The translations under genes and the position numbers were made by a program. Under the pieces are notes generated by a model that had not been told where the DNA came from, searched no databases, and was given only the letters and a program-made list of their open reading frames with translations. Shown here one piece after another: positions 47,901-59,672 of a stretch of DNA of 64,000 bases; position 1 is the first letter of the stretch; every line of letters starts with the position of its first letter. Source of the DNA: Brienomyrus brachyistius (lineage: Eukaryota; Chordata; Actinopteri; Osteoglossiformes; Mormyridae); NCBI RefSeq assembly GCF_023856365.1, contig NC_064542.1:17212863-17276862 (forward strand). Reading direction: 5' to 3'.

Positions 47901-49467
47901 CTGAGCATTTGACTCATCTTCAGGCATTGTTTGCACGGTATACACCCACTTAACTCCCGCTTCTGGCATTGCAGGCACATCTTCAGGCAAATACACTAAT
48001 AACCAAAATGTGAGCACAGCATAATTAGTTGAGCATGAAAAACTAAGGGATTTTATGAGGATTTTTATGAGGGTCTCTTAGACATGAAAGGCATGATGTA
48101 TTCAGTCAGGAAGCAGAAGAAATTTGTATGGTGACCAGAATTATCAATTTACTTCATTGATTCATTCAGAAACAACCAATTATTCACAAAGTTTTAATGG
48201 AGGATAGTCACCGAAATGAATCAGTGGAGGGTCTAAATTGCGATTTTACTGAGAGCCTCTGGTTTTCATTTTTCTCAGTTCACCTTTGTAAATTACTGTA
48301 TGTCAAACCCCTTTAAGGCTCACATACCTAACTAAAGCTTCTGAGGTTACGGCGTGAGCAATTTCACCCAAAGTTTGTGTTTCTGCTTGAATGCAGGTTA
48401 TGGCAACACTGTCCCCCTCTCCGATGAAGGCAAGGTCTTCTGTGTACTGTACTGCCTGGTGGGCATGCCTCTTACCATGCTGCTGATGTCATCCTCCACC
48501 CAACGCCTTCTGCCTTTTGTCACCCATGCTCCAGTGTGCCACTTACAGGAGCGCTGGGGGATGTCCTATGCTCAGGCTGCCCTGCTCCATGCCGGTCTGT
48601 TACTCACCTGCACTGCGCTGCTCTTCTTCTTGTTGCCTGCCGCTGGGCTCTGCTTGCTGGAGCGTGATTGGAGCTTCCTGGAGTCCCTGTACTTCTGCTT
48701 CATCTCCCTCAGTACCATCGGCTTGGGGGACTACCTGCCGGGAAGGACCCGCAGCCTGACTGTGCGACGGGGCCTGGAATTCGCCACCTCCTGTGGGGAT
48801 GCCCCTACCTCACTGTTGCATGCACATTACCTTTAGTGCAAACTTACTGAGACACACCTTCCAGTGGCCAGGACCAAAAGCAGACGCAAGATTTTTAATC
48901 ATTTTTACGTATAAATCAGTGGTTATTCATGGTACTAATATACTGCAACAATAACATTAATCTAAATATTATATCAGCATATAGGTTTACTAATCTAGAA
49001 ACCAAATATGCCACAATGTGTAGAGTAAGCCATCTACTTTTTCTGGGCATGATGCGTGCTGGGGTAAATTTGTATGGAAACATGGAATCATAATATATAA
49101 ATCACTGTACATTGACATTTATGATGATTTTATCCATATCCTCCACTCACCTTTCCAATTTTTCTTTGTAGGTTACTTGCTGCTTGGCCTGGTGGTGCTC
49201 CTGGTGGTGCTGGAGACCATGTTGAACCTCCCACAGATACGCAGCCTAGTCCGCTTTGTCAATGGTCCTCGGGAGGGGCCACTGATGGGGGTTGACATGG
49301 ATGAGCTGGTTCTCAGTGAAAGTTCTCTGTCTCCAGGAAATCAGGAAGACGGCCTGGACATAGTGGAGGTGTCCCAATACACGATGCATATTTCCACAAT
49401 CTCCCCCTCCATCACAGAGGAGCCCCCAGCCTTACGCACACAGTTCATCTCTTCCACAGTACCTTAA
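44901..49467 (+). CDS. kcnk7: two-pore-domain potassium channel, KCNK7-like, 3 exons
   Basis: Exons 44901-45237, 48397-48792 and 49172-49467 give 342 aa (human KCNK7 about 307). Plasma-membrane leak-channel family with four helices and two pore loops per subunit. TM1 is about 19-38; cap cysteine C63; filter 1 TTTGYG (G113-G115) followed by NTVPLSDEGK; TM2 about 126-145; TM3 about 172-195; filter 2 TIGLGD (219-224) followed by YLPG; TM4 about 245-260. The exon 2 donor (GTGGGG, 48793) was chosen because it restores CYLLLGL and the exact family spacing from PG to TM4. KCNK7 rather than KCNK1/6 is indicated by PGRTRSL, LPQIRS, the DELVLS tail and its ehbp1l1 neighbour. Both filters are canonical. 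Intron 1 (3.2 kb) holds transposon debris. Confidence 0.9.
45309..45418 (+). repeat. Mermaid-like SINE tail fragment in kcnk7 intron 1
   Basis: Carries GGCTGGCCCCCCATCCTGGG and GGGATAGGCTCCGG, then AAGCGGTTTGGAAAATGGAT: the 3' part of the same SINE as copies A-C. Confidence 0.7.
45614..45990 (+). mobile_element. Tigger-like element, one end only
   Basis: CAGTGGTACCTCAGTACTCG after a TA is a Tigger-type terminus; the following TCGAAC-rich text fits. The other terminus is not found, and the sequence passes into the gypsy remnant, so it is probably truncated. The right edge is approximate. Confidence 0.5.
46000..47950 (+). pseudogene. Ty3/gypsy-type LTR retrotransposon remnant in kcnk7 intron 1
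   Basis: In order: a presumed LTR end with AATAAA near 46129 finishing near 46198; a primer-site-like TGGGTGACCCCGAC (46199-46212); a gag-like frame from 46198 with ALDNATASRVVSFLQ; further gag and CCHC-region pieces in shifted frames (46485-46920); a protease piece with the active-site triplet DTG in CDTGVLVSVLP (about 46990-47020); and a reverse-transcriptase piece (47553-47900) with KVNLDRGYHQVPVHP and, after a frameshift near 47795, the YLDDILV motif. It stops near 47944 without RNase H, integrase or a 3' LTR. Several frameshifts and the truncation make it inactive. Confidence 0.8.
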
Positions 49468-50005
49468 TCATGTGTGTGCTTTGACTGTTCCGGAATCAGA
49501 GGTAATAGATAATTAAAACGTGTAAAAGCTTGGGAGAGGCATGGACACGCTGGCACATTTTGAGGGCCCAGCACTTGACGGGGGATTTTGAATACAAGAA
49601 ATTACCCGGAAAATTGAGGGCAAGGTGACATTTTATCAGGGGGCCCAGAATTTCTAGCTATACCCCTGCTGACAAAACTATGTTATGCATAGCAACACCA
49701 CATTTTTATAACATTTTCAGGCCATAGATTTTATTCACCCGTACTATATTCACATTCGCTCATTTATCTGACGCTTTTATCCATACATTGAAGTACTTCA
49801 TTAAATTCCAACAATTGGATAGTTCTTAAACATTCCTACGTCTAATCAGTTAATTTTAGTCTAGCATTACAATGCATGAAAGGCAGAAATGATTGTCATT
49901 GATTTGAAACACATTGAAAGTATCAAATTTTTTGAGTGAGGCTTCAGTGTAAATTAGCAGCACAGTGTAGGGCATTGGTTATTTAACAAATCTATACACC
50001 CGTCC
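49468..50005. other. kcnk7 3' UTR and following spacer
   Basis: Starts after the TAA at 49465-49467. ATTAAA at about 49512-49517 is the only near poly(A) signal. Beyond about 49550 nothing is recognised. Confidence 0.4.
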
Positions 50006-50009
50006 ATTT

Positions 50010-50576
50010 TCTGTCGCTTATCCGGGGTCGCGTCACAGGGACAGCAGTCTAAACAGGAATGCCCAGACCTCCCTCTCACCAGCAAACCAGACACCTATAC
50101 CTTTTTTTGGCTATGCTTAGAAATTCTGTCCATAAAAGTTATGAACAGAATCGGTGACAGAGCAGTCTGACTTCCTTGTGAGGGTGAAGAGATGATCCAG
50201 TGTTCTGTGACCAGCACAAAATCTGCATTGTTCCTTCTGGATCCGAGGTTTGACTAACAGGCAGACCCTCGTCTGTGGTACCCCGCCATAGACCTTCCCA
50301 GGGAGACTGAGGAGTGTGATCCCCCTATAATTGGAATGCTTCCTCTGGTCCCCATTCTTACAGATTGGGACCACCACCCCAGTCTGCCAATCCAAAGCCA
50401 CTGTCCCCAAAGTCCACGCAATGTTAAAGAGGTGTGTCAGAAAGGACATCAAGAGCTTTCAAGTACTCGGGGCGAATCTCATCCACCTCTGGAGCCTTAC
50501 CACCCAATAGTTGTTTGACTACTTCAGTGACCTCAGCCCCAGAGATCGGCAAGTCCTCCTCTGAGACTTTTGTAAT
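50010..50576 (-). pseudogene. LINE reverse-transcriptase fragment (I/Nimb-like)
   Basis: Antisense frames 50576-50424 and 50452-50117 hold LLGGKAPEVDEIRPEYLKAL, then DWQTGVVVPICKNGDQRKHS and NYRGITLLSLPGKVYGGV, then FCAGHRTLDHLFTL: the fingers/palm start of a non-LTR reverse transcriptase common in fish. The join is frameshifted and the catalytic block is absent. The I/Nimb label is from memory of the motif style. Confidence 0.7.
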
Positions 50577-50745
50577 TGGGGCAGTGTGGCTTTGTGGGTT
50601 AGGCCTCTGAATGGAAGGTTGCTGGTACAAATTCCATGATTGGCTAGAGCAGCCGTGTAACAGGACCCTTAACCCTAGAAAATGCTCCAGGGGCACCAGA
50701 TAAATGGTAAAACCAAAATCATGGGGTAAAACAGAAAATGTCTTT
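50577..50745 (+). repeat. tRNA-derived SINE
   Basis: The head GGGGCAGTGTGGCTTTGTGG plus GTTAGGCCTCTG (A box) and GAAGGTTGCTGGTACAAATT plus CC (B box), followed by ACAGGACCCTTAACCCTAG, is a tRNA-like SINE. It abuts the LINE fragment directly. Same head type as 53935 and 15665. Confidence 0.65.
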
Positions 50746-51144
50746 CCAGTAACGGCATGCTTTTGTGTTTCTGGATTGCATACAAACGTCAAGAAGTTTG
50801 ATTTGACTTGAAGCTAGAATGTCCACTAATGTGTTTGTTTACCAAAAAGGCAGTAGTGGAACAAACATCACAAAACTGTAATCCAAAGATTTATTTTCAT
50901 AGGCTCCACAAAAAGAAAAGGACAAAGAAATGGGAATGCCTAGCATGTGAGATAGTGGTTTGCAACACCTATTCCAACAGAAATGGTTTAACCCTAGTCC
51001 TCAGCAGCCAATGACACTCACCTGTTCAAACTGGACAAGTGGCCAAATGGCTCAAAAACACGTGAATTTTAACACATAAAATACATATAGAATACACGTT
51101 AACAACACATGTGTTACACATTTGACCTTTTTGGGTCTCGGGAG

Positions 51145-51362
51145 TCTGGAAGGCAAGACAGGGAATAACCCAGGATGGGGCAAAGGGCACACACACCATT
51201 CAAATCTATGGGCCATTTGGCATTTCCAATTCACCTTAGAATTTTTTTGGACTGTGGGAGGATGCCACAGAAGGAATCCCCATGATGACACAAGGAGAAC
51301 ATGAAAACTCCACATGCGTAGAGCCAGGAGACTCAAATCCTGGCGCCAGATATGTGAGGGAG
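51145..51362 (-). repeat. Mermaid-like SINE, diverged copy
   Basis: GGGAATAACCCAGGATGGGG, CTATGGGCCATTTGGCATTT, TTTTTGGACTGTGGGAGGAT and GAACATGAAAACTCCACATG follow the order of copies A and B but with many substitutions and no CATC tail. Confidence 0.6.
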
Positions 51363-52090
51363 CAGCTACACAACAGCTACATAACCATACTTTTAACTAT
51401 TAACAAAGTAAGACCCTAATAAGACTTCAAGGGCCAATAAGTGCATTAGATCATTCAAAGAAAATTCAGGCTAGCAGAGGAAGACAGATGGGTCTTAAGG
51501 CATTTCCTGAAGGTAGAGAGGGAGTTTGATGACTGGACGTGCTTTGGCAGCTCATTCCACCACTAGGGAACCATACAAGAGAATCATCTGTAGTGACACT
51601 TCTCACATGCTGGAGGTAGTTTGCTGACTGAATGGGGCGAGATGGGAAACAAGTGCTAAGCAGCCTTTTGATGGAGATGGGTGTCTGTCAATGGGGTTAT
51701 TATTATAGCAAAATTGTTTCCAGATCTGTATGGAGAGTTGTGTGACTGTATCTCAATCTCTGTGTACATAGTCCGATTTGTAAATGTATAAAAGAATTTG
51801 TAAATGCATACTGACATCTGCAAATGTGTATTCAGAATCCATGGGTGTAATCATATTTGTATGCGTAAGGAAATTTGCCAGTATACAGAGATTTGTACAT
51901 GTGTGGACAAATCTGTAAATGCGTACATGAGTATCAGTGGCTAAAAAGTCTAAGTATTTAGCTCCAAGAGCTGGAAATACAGACAAGTCTCTGGTGGACC
52001 ATGCAATTGGTTGTCTTTTTAAATGCGATTTTTGCTACACTTCTGCCATGGCAGGTCTGCAAATGTGAGTGAAGATTTGTCTGTGTGTGG

Positions 52091-52186
52091 AGGCTTTGAG
52101 GGCTTAGGGCTTAGTGCTGTCCCACTCAGAAGCCTTTGAGGGCTTAGGGCTTAGCGCTGTCCCACTTGCAAGCCTTTGAGGGCTTA
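52091..52186. repeat. 40-bp tandem repeat, 2.4 copies
   Basis: Units 52091-52130, 52131-52170 and a partial 52171-52186. The unit contains TTTGAGGGCTTAGGGCTTAG and GCTGTCCCACT; units differ at a few positions. Confidence 0.8.
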
Positions 52187-53331
52187 CATATGGAATGTCG
52201 TCAAGGTATAAACTGTGAAACAGAATACCTCTCCACATGGATTTTTCCCCTCTTTATGCCTCAGCAATGTTTTTGGTGATGCTTATCTGATTTATCTGGC
52301 ACTTGCTTCTATTCCAGGAGAGGTCCTAAAATGTATCTGAGTAGATTTGAAGTTGACACAGTTGTTTTGGTTAGTGTTATGCACATGCATTTTACCAATA
52401 TGATTTCGGCAAACAAAACATTGCAAATATTGACTCTGCATAAACTTAATGTAATTGTCAACAGAGTCCTTTGACACTTATGAAATGCTTGTAATTATAC
52501 TGCAGTATACCATAAAGACATCTGACAAGAAGATGTGCAAACACTGAACCAGCAAACTTTGTGAAAACCAGTACTCTCAAACATTTGGCCACAACTGTAT
52601 CATTTAATTTTACCTATTTATTCCTTTATCACTTTTTTAAAACAATTTTTAAATAATATTTTATGCAGTTCTCATAGTTTTTCCATCTTGGATGTTTAGC
52701 ATTAAAGTAAGATTAATTGTATAAGAAAAAATCATTTAAAATATATTGGTTATAAAAATAAGTGAAATGTATAGTTTTCTTTATTAATACATATACTTTC
52801 GTCTATCATTGAATATGTTGTTGTCAGTTTAATATTGTAGTGGTGGACTGCGGGCAGTGTGGCAGGCTGGACTGATGCCAGCTTTGTGAATAATTTTTCG
52901 TAGTAATTGTGTTGTGATGTGTTTGTGCTGGGTTGTTGTGTCAAGTCTAGTGTAAATGCCTACTGCTATATATAGCGTGTCGGTGTGTGTGTGTGTGTGT
53001 GTGCCCACTGTGCGTATTAGGAGTAAGTGTTATCTTTTAGAGATCTTTTACGTTCTGAGCACGAATGGTACGGGTGCAATGACCCAGCTTTACAATATAT
53101 TACGGAAATTTCTATTATTCGTGCATATAATTAACATTTAAATATATGAATCACGAAAGAAATCAGCAGAAATATCAACCAGAAGTCTCCCCTTGTTCTT
53201 GCCAGCATCACACTGCTAGAAGCATGGAACATAGCAGAGGACGTAGAGCATGTAGGAAAAGTATAGCGCTGTAAATCTATCCAATTCACTGCACAACTGA
53301 AGGGCACTCTTCCAGCACATCAGGTACCATA

Positions 53332-53360
53332 CTTTTGGTACTTAAATAATGTACCAAAAG
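53332..53360. repeat. perfect 10-bp inverted repeat
   Basis: CTTTTGGTAC, nine-base AT spacer, GTACCAAAAG. Possibly a transposon end; no partner found. Confidence 0.6.
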
Positions 53361-53934
53361 GACAGTACTTCAATGTGTTGGTTTTCTAATGGAGCAAAAA
53401 CTTGTACCGGCACCGAATGACATGACAACACATGGCGGGTATTTTGGACTGAATTCGAAAAATGGCTGTACTAGGACTGGATGACATGCGATATTAATAC
53501 AAACATTGCACGTTATGCACATCCAATTCTTACATTGCTAGTCAGCTATATTAAGATTTTTTACCTTCAATTTTGGCACTAGCACTGGGAGTTTTAGTTT
53601 GGCTAGCAAATTTTGCAATTTTATTGATTATTCCTTTTCAAGATTGCCTAGTATATGTTTAAAAATCAGTTTAAAGTTTACCTCCACTGCTTTTGCATGA
53701 GCACTGCATGCTTTCACTGAAACAATCATAATCATTTTATCCTTTATTTTATTTAGTTTTACATCTGTGACATAACAGAGAGAGGTAAGGAGCATGCGCT
53801 GACAGCACACTGCTGCACCCCCCGCACAACAAACCACCTCAGGGATGAAAACCTGAGTGCAGCCATGTGGCAGGTGATACCTCAGCACCATACTAGTCCA
53901 GATGAACCAGGGTGAGGTTTTTTTTTCCCAGTAC

Positions 53935-54145
53935 CAATCCTGCCACCAACCCCCAAATTTCCCTGTAAGTTGGAGGACCTCCTTGCAGGGCTAGATGTAG
54001 ATTAACATCATACCCAGTACAAAGCAATTGCAGGTCAAGGGCCCAACAGAGTAGGATCATTCCTGACATTCACAGGATTCTAACCAGCAACCTTCTGATT
54101 GCTAGCACAGAGCCCGAGCCTAAGAGCCACCACTCTGCCTAATAG
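53935..54145 (-). repeat. tRNA-derived SINE
   Basis: In reverse: AGGCAGAGTGGTGGCTCTTA, GGCTCGGGCTCTGTGCTAGC, AATCAGAAGGTTGCTGGTTA, GAATCC, i.e. A and B boxes of a tRNA-like head, then a body ending in a poly-A-like run (T9 on the + strand near 53921-53929). Confidence 0.6.
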
Positions 54146-57100
54146 GTCAATTGTCATAGGTCAACCAGATAAAGCCCAATACTAACAAGCTGAAAGGAGC
54201 CATATCGCCACCTATTGTAGCGGAGTTGTACATACTTCAGTCAATAAATCGATTCCCCTCCCGTGCATGAATACTGGGACAAGGACAGTAGTCCGATTAA
54301 ATGGCATAGTCAAGCTATAACTGTAGGTTGACTTAGCTGTGCATCTAATCATACTAACTGTGTCACGTTGCAGTTGCTTAGTCAGAATTTAAGGAGAGGA
54401 AGTTGATGGTAACTTGCCTCTCGTGCTAATGTTTAGTCATAAACTGGAACTGCAACTTGATAGTTGCTTTGATCCACTAGAGGGCAGAAAACTTTTTTTG
54501 CCGTTACTAGCCATTATATATGTTATTCAGTAATAATGTCTGATCTGTAACTTGCAGCTACCAAACTATATTACCGCTGATTACTTTAACAAAGTCAAAA
54601 AGTTATAAAGTCAGTGCATCTCTGTTTAAATGTAGTACGGTGCATGTGTCAGTAGAGCTTCTTATACATGAAGTCATATAACTCTTCTTATATACCTGCT
54701 TTGGAAGATAACTGCATACTTCGTCAGTATAAAGACAGCATGTTAAATTGGTCACATCCATGCACTGTCGTCACTAGAAAGTTGTGGAGACCGAATGTAA
54801 CAACATATATAAAATATTTAATTTGTGTTTAGATTCTGGTGGTATTAAAGGCTGTTCAGCGCTGATTACAGCCTTTGCTCGTTTACCTTGACTAAAATCG
54901 ATCTCTGATAAACCGGCATAAATTGACGAAAACACATAAGAAAAATACACATATTTGTATTTTCTCATCATATATTCGCATCTTAAATGGGAAGAAATGT
55001 AATGCGTTTCTAGGGCACCACAGTACAACCCGAACAATTCCTCAATATCACTAGGACAATGAAATGTTAGATAAATAACGAATGACAATATGAAATACAT
55101 GACAAATACTGAGTAGGAAAGAACAAGGAAATGTGTCGACACAATGTGAGAAAATAGTATAAAGTCGTATGCTTGAAAAACTAATGTACGCCTTACAGTA
55201 TATACGCCTGACGTACGTGTGTTTCACAAACACACCGGGCGTCTTCCAAACTTACTTTGTTTGAGCGTGATACGTATATTATACACGCATAACCATATGT
55301 GGAAATTTTTACTACTAATCAAAACCGCAAGTTCAGTAAAATTTGTAGTCCGACATGCATTTTATTTTACTAGCCAGCAGGTTAGTCTTTAGTTTTTTTA
55401 CTCACACTTAGGCTAAATTACTCGCCTCAGGCTTAATTTCCAGCCCTGTTTAATTTTGGCTGGAACCTTTAAAAAACCTAGTCGCAGCATTTTTAGTAGA
55501 CTCTTCAGGCAAAAACATTATGCAGAGGAAATCTGTAAACCCAAATTCTGGTATGAAGACCCGTTATGATGAAAAATCGTCAACCGAACTGCATAAATCG
55601 AGTGATTCCCTTGGTCCCAATTCTACGTACCGTCATAAACACTACTTTGAGTTGGACTGGTTAATAATCTAAAGTGAAATCGTTTTGAAACAACCATTAA
55701 AATGGACATGTTTGACGTGGAATGCTGAGACAGTGTTAGAGATCAACCATGAATAGAAACACGTCTTTCTTGTTGTTGTGTACAGAAAAGGGCGGATGTT
55801 TCTACATGCAGCTGCAGGTCCTGAAGAGTCAGTGCTTAGGTGAGTGTCCTGTGGGGACTGGTCACATGATATGGCTTACGTCATACCGCCATAAATCTTC
55901 CACAAAAATCATCTCGCTGCAATGGAGTTAGTTTTGCCCTAATATTGACACTGTAGAGGGAATGATAAACTGTAAAACAAAAACTTGAGTGAATCCTGAT
56001 AATATATGCTGTATATTCAGTTATATACTGAGGCTTCCAGTAGTTTTGAATCAGTAGTTGTAAATTTAAGACTTCACTGAAGCACATTAAAGTGTAAAGG
56101 GTTGTACAGGGTTGTTGTCAGTATTTGTGCATCAGCCGTCCTTGAGCTGTGTTGTCAGCTACTGTGTGAGGCCTTTACTTTCATTACTTGATACCATCTG
56201 TTTTTCATGTTGACAGGCAGCAGGCAGGTGCACAGAAATTCAGCTCTAAATTTATCAGGGTCATGAACGCAAGGAATAGCCCACTGCTGTGTTTGGGGTT
56301 ATGTTAGATTGGAAATCTCCACAGTGTCCCTCTGCATCTCAAAACTGAGACTAGACATAATTTTTGTGTTCTGATTGCCAGTTTAATCTGATTTAATCGG
56401 GACATTAGTGGGTAGACTGGTGATTGGCATTGTGGGTCTATCAGAACACCGTTCATGGTTCTATTATAAATTTTACAAGACTACTCATTTTTACCCACAT
56501 TGTTACATTTATTGTTTAAAAGCATTTCATTGCTCACTCTCACATGTTTGAACTCTGAATGTTCTCATTATTTCAGTGTTACAAGGACAAACATTATTCA
56601 GTGAATGTTATGCAACAGCCATTAGAGAATCATGAGTGAAGGTGACAAGAACATTTTGTGCTACCTCAGATTAAATCTCAGCCATTCTGCTGAGTAAAAT
56701 AATATGACGCAAAACAGTACATAACAGAGCAACGGAAATTTAACCATCATATTCTAAGTAACATTTTGGTAAAATCAGAAGCTAATGTTTATTTTGTTTA
56801 AATGGTTATTAATGCGAATGTACATTTTATAACTGATTTCAATTCATATGTTAATGAGCTCTGATGTGCTAATGGTCACATTCCAAGATTACATTTCTTC
56901 ATTACAATACTGATATTGTGTCACATATTTTTAAAGTAGAAATTATAATATTTTTCATAACACTATTCATGTTTATACCTAGAGCGTATGAGGTTTACTG
57001 CAAAATGAAGTTACATTATAGCAGTCTAGATAGAAGTTCTGCCCTAAGGATGATGTCAGCTAACCTAACATTCCAAACCAGTGTAATTGGGACTAGACAA

Positions 57101-57510
57101 GTAGGTCCCTCTCTCATCCAGGGATAATTATATATGTAATGCAATATACAATGCTAGTGGTTAAAAATACTTTCACCATGAAATATTCCCCCCATGTTAT
57201 TCACGTATGGCATATCGTCCTGCCGAGGGAGAATTCACTCAGGAACTGGGCATGTAGCCAGATCATATCCCATTCGATTTCAGACTCGGCATCCTTTATG
57301 AACATGTATCGCAAAGTTCGAACAGTGTCTTGAACATTCCAGGTGTTTAAGAAGAAAGTTATGATTAAATCGAAAAAAAAAACAAGGAAACATATTTCTG
57401 TCCAAAATATCCTTTAATGGTTTATTGCTTCTTACTTACAGTTTCTTACTCTGCACATCTTTGTGATGTTTCTGCTGACTTTCTAGGAAGCAGGTGTATT
57501 TATTTTAAGA
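54146..57510. other. gene-free AT-rich stretch
   Basis: No exon chain, RNA gene or repeat family that I can name. The 122-aa minus-strand frame 55142-54774 is AT-driven and unsupported. Confidence 0.45.
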
Positions 57511-57512
57511 TA

Positions 57513-58692
57513 CAGAATATGCACAAAAGTTCTGGAACACACCTTTTAATCATTGAATTCAGACCTATTGCCACAGGTGTGTAAAATCAAGCACCGGGCC
57601 ATGAAGTCAGGGTTACACGGGTCATTTTGAAGAGCTCAGTGATTTTATGCATGATAGGGTCATACGATGCCACCTTTGCAATAAGTGAAGTTCATGAAAT
57701 TTCATCCCTGCTAGATATTCCACGGTCAGCTGTAAGTGGCATTATTGCAAAGTGGAAGCATTTAGGAACAACAGAAACTGAGCCGCAATGTGGCCGACCA
57801 TGTAAAGCAACAAAGCAGGATCGCTGAGTCCTGAGGCAATAGTGCATAAAAGTCGCCAACACTCTGTTGACTCAATAACTGCAGTTCCAAACTTCCTCTG
57901 GCCTTAACCCCAGCACAAAAACTGGGAGCTTCATGAATTGGGCTTCCATGGCCGAGCAGCTGCTTGCAAGCCTCGTATGTATAACCAACCGCAATGCCAA
58001 GTGTTGGATGGAGTGATGTAAAGCACCACCACTGGAGTCTGGAGCAGGGGAAATGTATTCTGTGGAGTGACAAATCACGCTTCTCTGTCTGGCAATCTCA
58101 TGGACATGCCCGGGTTGGCAGATGCCAGGAGAACATTACCTGCCTGACTGCATTGTGCCAACTGTTTGGAGGAGGAGGGATAATGGTATGAAATTGTTTT
58201 TCAGGAGTTGGGCTGGGCCCCTTAGTTTCAGTGAAGGGAACTCTTAATGCTTCAGCATACCAAGACATTTCAGACAATCCTATGCTTCCGACTTCGTGGG
58301 AACGGTTTGGGGGAGGCCCTTTTCTGTCCCAGCATGACTGTACCCCAGTGCACTAAGCAAAGTCTATAAAGACATGGTTGGGTGAGTTTGATGTGGAAGA
58401 TCTTGACTGGCTCTCACAGAGCCTTGACCTCCACCTCATCAAACACTTTTGGGGTGAACTAGAACAGAGATTACGAGCCAGGCCTACACGCCCAATGTCA
58501 GTGCCTATACTCAAGAATGTTTTTCTGGGAGAATAGGCAAAAATTCCCATAGAAAGCCTTCCTAGATGAGTGGCAGTTTTTGTAGCTGCATGGGGGGACC
58601 AACTCCATATTGATGTCTATGGATTTAGAATGGCATGTCATACAAATTCCTTTAGATGTAATGTCCCAATACTTTTGCCCATATTATGTATA
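57513..58692 (+). mobile_element. second Tc1-like transposon copy, inactive
   Basis: The left end ATACAGAATATGCACAAAAG and the right end, in reverse ATACATAATATGGGCAAAAG then TATTGGGAC, are diverged inverted termini. On the + strand 57627-57827 codes the helix-turn-helix part (ISSLLDIPRSAVSGIIAKWK, CGRPCKAT), and 58040-58100 a catalytic-domain piece (KCILWSDKSRFSVWQS). Stops and frameshifts between them make it a pseudogene. It is another subfamily than the copy at 10735. Confidence 0.8.
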
Positions 58693-59672
58693 TCCAATGC
58701 TCTGCACTCTAGTATAATCCACAGGTTCCAGCACTTACCATTTACTGTAGGATTCTGTTTCCATTAATATCATGCACAGGAAATGTGTTCATGATTTTTC
58801 TCAGTGTTTGACCCAAGGCAGATCTCTTTGGTTGACTGCAGAGAAAGTGACCCTTCCTTACCACTGCAGTTCCTTTTTGTGTGCAGATATTCCAGCATGC
58901 AGGCACCCAGACAGAGACATGGAGTTTCCCATGATCCGTTTTTGCGTGTATGTTTTGGTGACATCTAGCAGTGAAACAAGCTGTAGTTAACCTGGATATC
59001 TTGGGAAGATCTGATTTGGCTCCGTTTGGCTGCTGTATTGAGATGACTTAATGACCCACTTAAAAATAGAATTGCCCTCACTGGTATTTAGATGTGTACC
59101 CTTGCTTGTTGCTAGTTTTAAAGATGGTCAGTAATTAAACAGGAACATTTTATGTAATCAACTATAGACAGGAAAGCAACCACCTCATATAAAAATCACA
59201 CATTATAAATGTATTAGGTTTTCAAAAGAAAAAAAAAAAAAAATTTCATCCAATTACAAAAGCTCATACAAGTAACTTCAGTTATGTCCTGACAAAATAA
59301 TTTGCTTTATAGCTAGTCAATGAAGTCAATGGAAAGGACACAAATGGAACATGGTGTAGATCGACAGTTCCAGTTACAATGTACAACTAACTGAGATGAC
59401 TGTAGCCTTTTCACACTATGCCAAACTGTTGAATATAATTAGAAGTAATAATAGTTGATAAACAAACAGGCAAGTATTATACCCCAATGTCTCAATGTGA
59501 GGAAATTGACACCACACACAACTAATAACATGTGATATTTTTGGCTACACTTTTCTTTGGGAGGGGCCAGCAGCCCTATGTATGAATTCTCCAGTGCTTG
59601 CAGAGGGATAACTAAAGTAGGTTTCCTCCCATGCACCGGGAGCTGCTGTTTTTAGATGGACAAGATCTGGGA
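58693..59672. other. gene-free stretch
   Basis: Nothing recognised apart from an A-rich tract at about 59228-59243. Confidence 0.45.

Larger units (their letters stand above)
51363..53930. other. gene-free stretch with small repeats
   Basis: No gene. Text at about 51470-51680 (GCTCATTCCACCACTAGGGA) looks like a decayed dispersed repeat. A degenerate ATTTGTAAATG array lies at about 51770-51930, a 40-bp tandem at 52091-52186 and a GT microsatellite at about 52983-53003. Confidence 0.45.

Noticed and set aside
54774..55142. 122-aa minus-strand frame with a hydrophobic start
   Set aside because: AT-rich chance frame; no family resemblance or exon-like borders.
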